Part shown: positions 61,840 to 64,000 of the stretch, in pieces
Numbering within the stretch: the first letter of the stretch is position 1
Layout: every line of letters starts with the position of its first letter
NCBI RefSeq assembly: GCF_017498545.1
Contig: NZ_CP071793.1
Coordinates: forward strand, 6,089,001 to 6,153,000
From: Sulfidibacter corallicola
GTDB taxonomy: Bacteria > Acidobacteriota > Holophagae > Acanthopleuribacterales > Acanthopleuribacteraceae
Direction of reading: 5' to 3'
DNA: 64,000 bases
Notes under the pieces: generated by a model
Told to the model about the DNA's origin: nothing
Seen by the model: the letters and a program-made list of their open reading frames with translations, nothing else
Database searches by the model: none
Position numbers and translations under genes: made by a program

Positions 61840-62631
61840 ATGGGATTTGTATTCAAAGATAGATGGGCCCTGGTCACGGGGGCTTCGTCCGGCATCGGGA
61901 AAGAGTTGGCCGAAGAGCTGGCGCATCGAGGCACCAACCTGGTGGTCGTCGCGCGTCGGGAAAACCTGTTGACGGATCTGGCGACGAACCTCGAGAAGAA
62001 ATACGGCGTGAGGGCCGTCGTGCACGCCATGGATCTCACCGCACCCGATGCAGCCGTCGCCCTGACCGAGTTTTTGAAGGAATACGAGGTGTCGATTCTG
62101 GTCAACAACGCCGGCTTTGCCGCGACCGGCCCCGTGTTGGACACCGAATGGGCGACCTATCGCCGCATGCTGGATCTGAACATGGGTTTCCTATGCGAAC
62201 TGACCTACCGCATGCTGCCCGACCTGAAGCGACGCGATCAGGCGCGGATTCTCAACGTGGGCAGCATCGCCGGCTACCAGGGCGTCTCCAACATGGTGAT
62301 CTACAGCGCGACCAAGGCCTTCGTGAACAACTTCACCGAGGGATTGCAGTGGGAGCTCCACGGTAGCAACGTGGCGGCGACCTGTCTTCAGCCCGGCAAG
62401 ACCGAAAGCGAATTTTTCGACGTGGCCCACATGCGCGGAACGCGCTTCGTGAAAAGCGGTGTCATGTCGGCGCGGGCGGTGGCGCGTCAGGGCATCGATG
62501 CCATGCAGAAGGGCAAGCCCAGCTTGGTCACCGGATGGATGAACAAGATCTCCATTTTCGGTTTGCGACTCAGCCCGCGTTGGTTGGTGGGCTTCACGAT
62601 CCGCAACATGTTCCGCGAAATGGGTCGCTGA
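61840..62631 (+). CDS. Short-chain dehydrogenase/reductase
   Basis: A 263-residue classical SDR oxidoreductase using NAD(P)H. The cofactor motif is ALVTGASSGIGKELAEEL, an Arg pair after strand 2 (VVVARREN) favours NADP, the NNAG motif is in LVNNAGFAATG, and the catalytic Ser-Tyr-Lys are in NVGSIAGYQ and YSATKAFVN. The C-terminal helices (SPRWLVGFTIRNMF) may contact the membrane, as in long-chain acyl reductases, but the substrate is unknown. It stands between two exported-protein genes. Confidence 0.88.
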   Translation: MGFVFKDRWALVTGASSGIGKELAEELAHRGTNLVVVARRENLLTDLATNLEKKYGVRAVVHAMDLTAPDAAVALTEFLKEYEVSILVNNAGFAATGPVLDTEWATYRRMLDLNMGFLCELTYRMLPDLKRRDQARILNVGSIAGYQGVSNMVIYSATKAFVNNFTEGLQWELHGSNVAATCLQPGKTESEFFDVAHMRGTRFVKSGVMSARAVARQGIDAMQKGKPSLVTGWMNKISIFGLRLSPRWLVGFTIRNMFREMGR

Positions 62632-62870
62632 GACCGCCGACGCGCTCGACTGGCCCGTCCATGAATGTTTTTTCAATGGCTTTCGGTTGCTCGCCGTTCG
62701 CTTCCGGGGTATCGTTTGTTAAGGTTCGGTGAAGTTGACGCAGCATGGCATTTACATGAGATCCCGCGATCACGTGCGGTAGATCTCTGCGATTTGGACG
62801 AAATCGGCCAATCGACTCGATGAACCGACGGGGTGGTGAACGAGAGTTCGTCGCTGGGAGTACTCAAACG

Positions 62871-63407
62871 ATGGATCGAAGGCAATTTCTCAAGCTGGGC
62901 GTGACCGGTGGCGCCTTGCTGACGATGTCCGCATGGATGAGCAAGGGTACCTTTTGGGGAACCGGTACCCATTTGGCTCGGCGCGGCAATTACCAATACC
63001 AATTTCTCACCGAGGCCGATCACGAAGTGGTGTCGGCGTTGATTCCCGCGATATTGGCAGGGACCGCCGCGGCTCGGGACAAGGAACTCGCCGAAGAGGT
63101 CGTGCGCGGGGTCGATATCGCCGCGAGTCATTTTCGGCCGGCCATCCAAAAGGAAATTCGCCAGTTGTTCACGGTACTGACGCTGCCCGCGACGCGGGTT
63201 CTGGCCTGCGGTGTCTGGTCTGGCTGGTCCCAGGCCGATCCGGCTCGGGTGGAAGGCTTTTTGGCCTCCTGGCGGAACAGCCGCATGGCCCTGTTGCGTT
63301 CGGGTTACGACGCGCTGCAGCAGTTGACCGTCGCGTCCTGGTACGGCAATCCCAAATCCTGGTCGGGCCTGGGATACGAGGGGCCGCCGCCCCTGGCCAA
63401 TGCCTGA
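62871..63407 (+). CDS. Tat-exported gluconate 2-dehydrogenase subunit 3-like protein
   Basis: A 178-residue protein with a twin-arginine signal (MDRRQFLKLGVTGGALLTMS). The mature part (NYQYQFLTEADHEVVSALIP) matches the small subunit-3 family that accompanies GMC oxidoreductases in gluconate and sugar dehydrogenases. It probably carries the large flavoprotein across the membrane as a folded complex, since the partner lacks its own signal. ATG 62871 is chosen because it gives the intact Tat motif; the frame also has an ATG at 62820. Confidence 0.8.
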   Translation: MDRRQFLKLGVTGGALLTMSAWMSKGTFWGTGTHLARRGNYQYQFLTEADHEVVSALIPAILAGTAAARDKELAEEVVRGVDIAASHFRPAIQKEIRQLFTVLTLPATRVLACGVWSGWSQADPARVEGFLASWRNSRMALLRSGYDALQQLTVASWYGNPKSWSGLGYEGPPPLANA

Positions 63408-63484
63408 GTGGCCGACTTGCACTCGAGGTGTGCCGCCGGCATACGTGAGGCCGAGAGATTCGCGACAAAGGAAGGGAAACGCAA

Positions 63485-64000
63485 ATGATCGAGGATGTGA
63501 TCACCCAGGGATTGGCTTCCGGCTGGTCGGTTCAAGACGGCTCCGAATTAGACCGCGATCTCGAGATGGAAGCGGACGTGGTGATCGTCGGAACGGGGGC
63601 CGGCGGTGGTTTGAGTGCGGAAGTCCTGACCCGGGCGGGCTTGAACGTGGTGCTCGTCGAAGAGGGGCCGCTCAAACACCTCCCCGATTTCAAGATGGAA
63701 GAGCGTTTCGCCTATCCCGACCTGTACCAGGATTCCGCCAGCCGCAAGACGAAGGACAAGGCGATCAACATCCTGCAGGGACGCTGCGTGGGCGGCGGCA
63801 CGACGGTCAATTGGACCAGCAGCTTCGCCACCCCGGACGAGACGCTGAATCACTGGGGGCGCGTCCACGAGGTGGAAGGGTTCTCGCCGGAGGACATGGC
63901 GCCCTGGTTCGAAAAGGTCAAGGCGCGGCTCAACATCCACAAATGGCCGGTGCCGCCCAACCCGAACAACGAAGCCCTGCGAAGAGGCGCCGAACGGCTG
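63485..64000 (+). CDS. GMC-family FAD oxidoreductase, 5' part
   Basis: The first 172 codons of a flavoprotein dehydrogenase; the rest lies beyond the window. The FAD-binding motif is VVIVGTGAGGGLSAEVLTRA (near residue 38), and GRCVGGGTTVNWTSSFATP is the second GMC signature. It is expected to oxidise a sugar or alcohol and pass electrons to the respiratory chain, together with the Tat-exported subunit encoded just upstream. No signal peptide is present, which fits export as a complex. GGAAGG lies about 10 bases before the ATG. Confidence 0.88.
   Translation, partial: MIEDVITQGLASGWSVQDGSELDRDLEMEADVVIVGTGAGGGLSAEVLTRAGLNVVLVEEGPLKHLPDFKMEERFAYPDLYQDSASRKTKDKAINILQGRCVGGGTTVNWTSSFATPDETLNHWGRVHEVEGFSPEDMAPWFEKVKARLNIHKWPVPPNPNNEALRRGAERL

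Overview
The window is a gene-dense, GC-rich bacterial chromosome segment of about 45 protein genes with no rRNA or tRNA genes that I can see. The gene content points to a free-living, signalling-rich, Gram-negative bacterium. Evidence includes a TonB-dependent receptor with a carboxypeptidase-regulatory-like N-terminus, periplasmic glycan enzymes, a lipoprotein thioredoxin, a propeller-sensor histidine kinase, PilZ domains fused to a Ser/Thr kinase and many orphan two-component proteins. I favour Acidobacteriota (Holophagae-like), but this is an inference from gene style; no marker gene is present to prove it.

Layout. 1-7.5 kb holds the 3' end of glyS, ppdK with a translationally coupled TPR protein, a possible oxygen-sensing chemotaxis pair (diiron ODP-like protein plus a protein resembling an MCP hairpin tip), and a TrmB-like tRNA methyltransferase. 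7.6-22 kb is a glycan-use locus: TonB-dependent receptor, phosphomannose-isomerase-like cupin, ROK sugar kinase, propeller sensor kinase with its response regulator, a secreted basic-secretory-protein-type protease, a GH92 alpha-mannosidase and an AraC regulator. Together these suggest uptake and use of mannose-rich glycans or glycoproteins. 22-26 kb holds dinB, recG and a lipoprotein thioredoxin. 26-32 kb holds a 1532-residue protein with four PilZ domains and a Ser/Thr kinase, directly followed by a protein with an apparently degenerate HD domain. 33-40 kb holds an SLC12-like cation-chloride transporter, a long-chain acyl-CoA synthetase, a receiver-cyclase and a secreted PDZ protein. 40.8-46.2 kb is a signalling cluster (receiver-kinase, CHASE-PAS kinase with pseudoreceiver, NarL-type regulator whose phospho-acceptor Asp is Glu). 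It contains a promoter followed by a possible structured RNA. 46.5-48.8 kb has an exopolyphosphatase and a small holin-like membrane protein.

48.8-51.8 kb is a repeat-rich, gene-poor zone. It contains an IS3-family element and a 148-bp tandem array. The array unit belongs to a dispersed modular repeat, also present beside the acyl-CoA synthetase gene, whose hairpin arms vary in sequence while still pairing. 51.8-60.6 kb is a complete SUF iron-sulfur operon on the minus strand: Rrf2 regulator-sufB-sufC-sufD-sufS-sufU-sufT-mrp-mrp. The last 3 kb hold a secreted protein of unknown function, an SDR, and a Tat-exported small subunit followed by a GMC oxidoreductase that runs off the window.

The most unusual items are the covarying modular repeat and its array, the four-PilZ kinase with its degenerate-HD partner, the ODP/MCP-tip pair, the Asp-to-Glu regulator next to a possible structured RNA, and the palindromic operator candidate inside the glycan locus.
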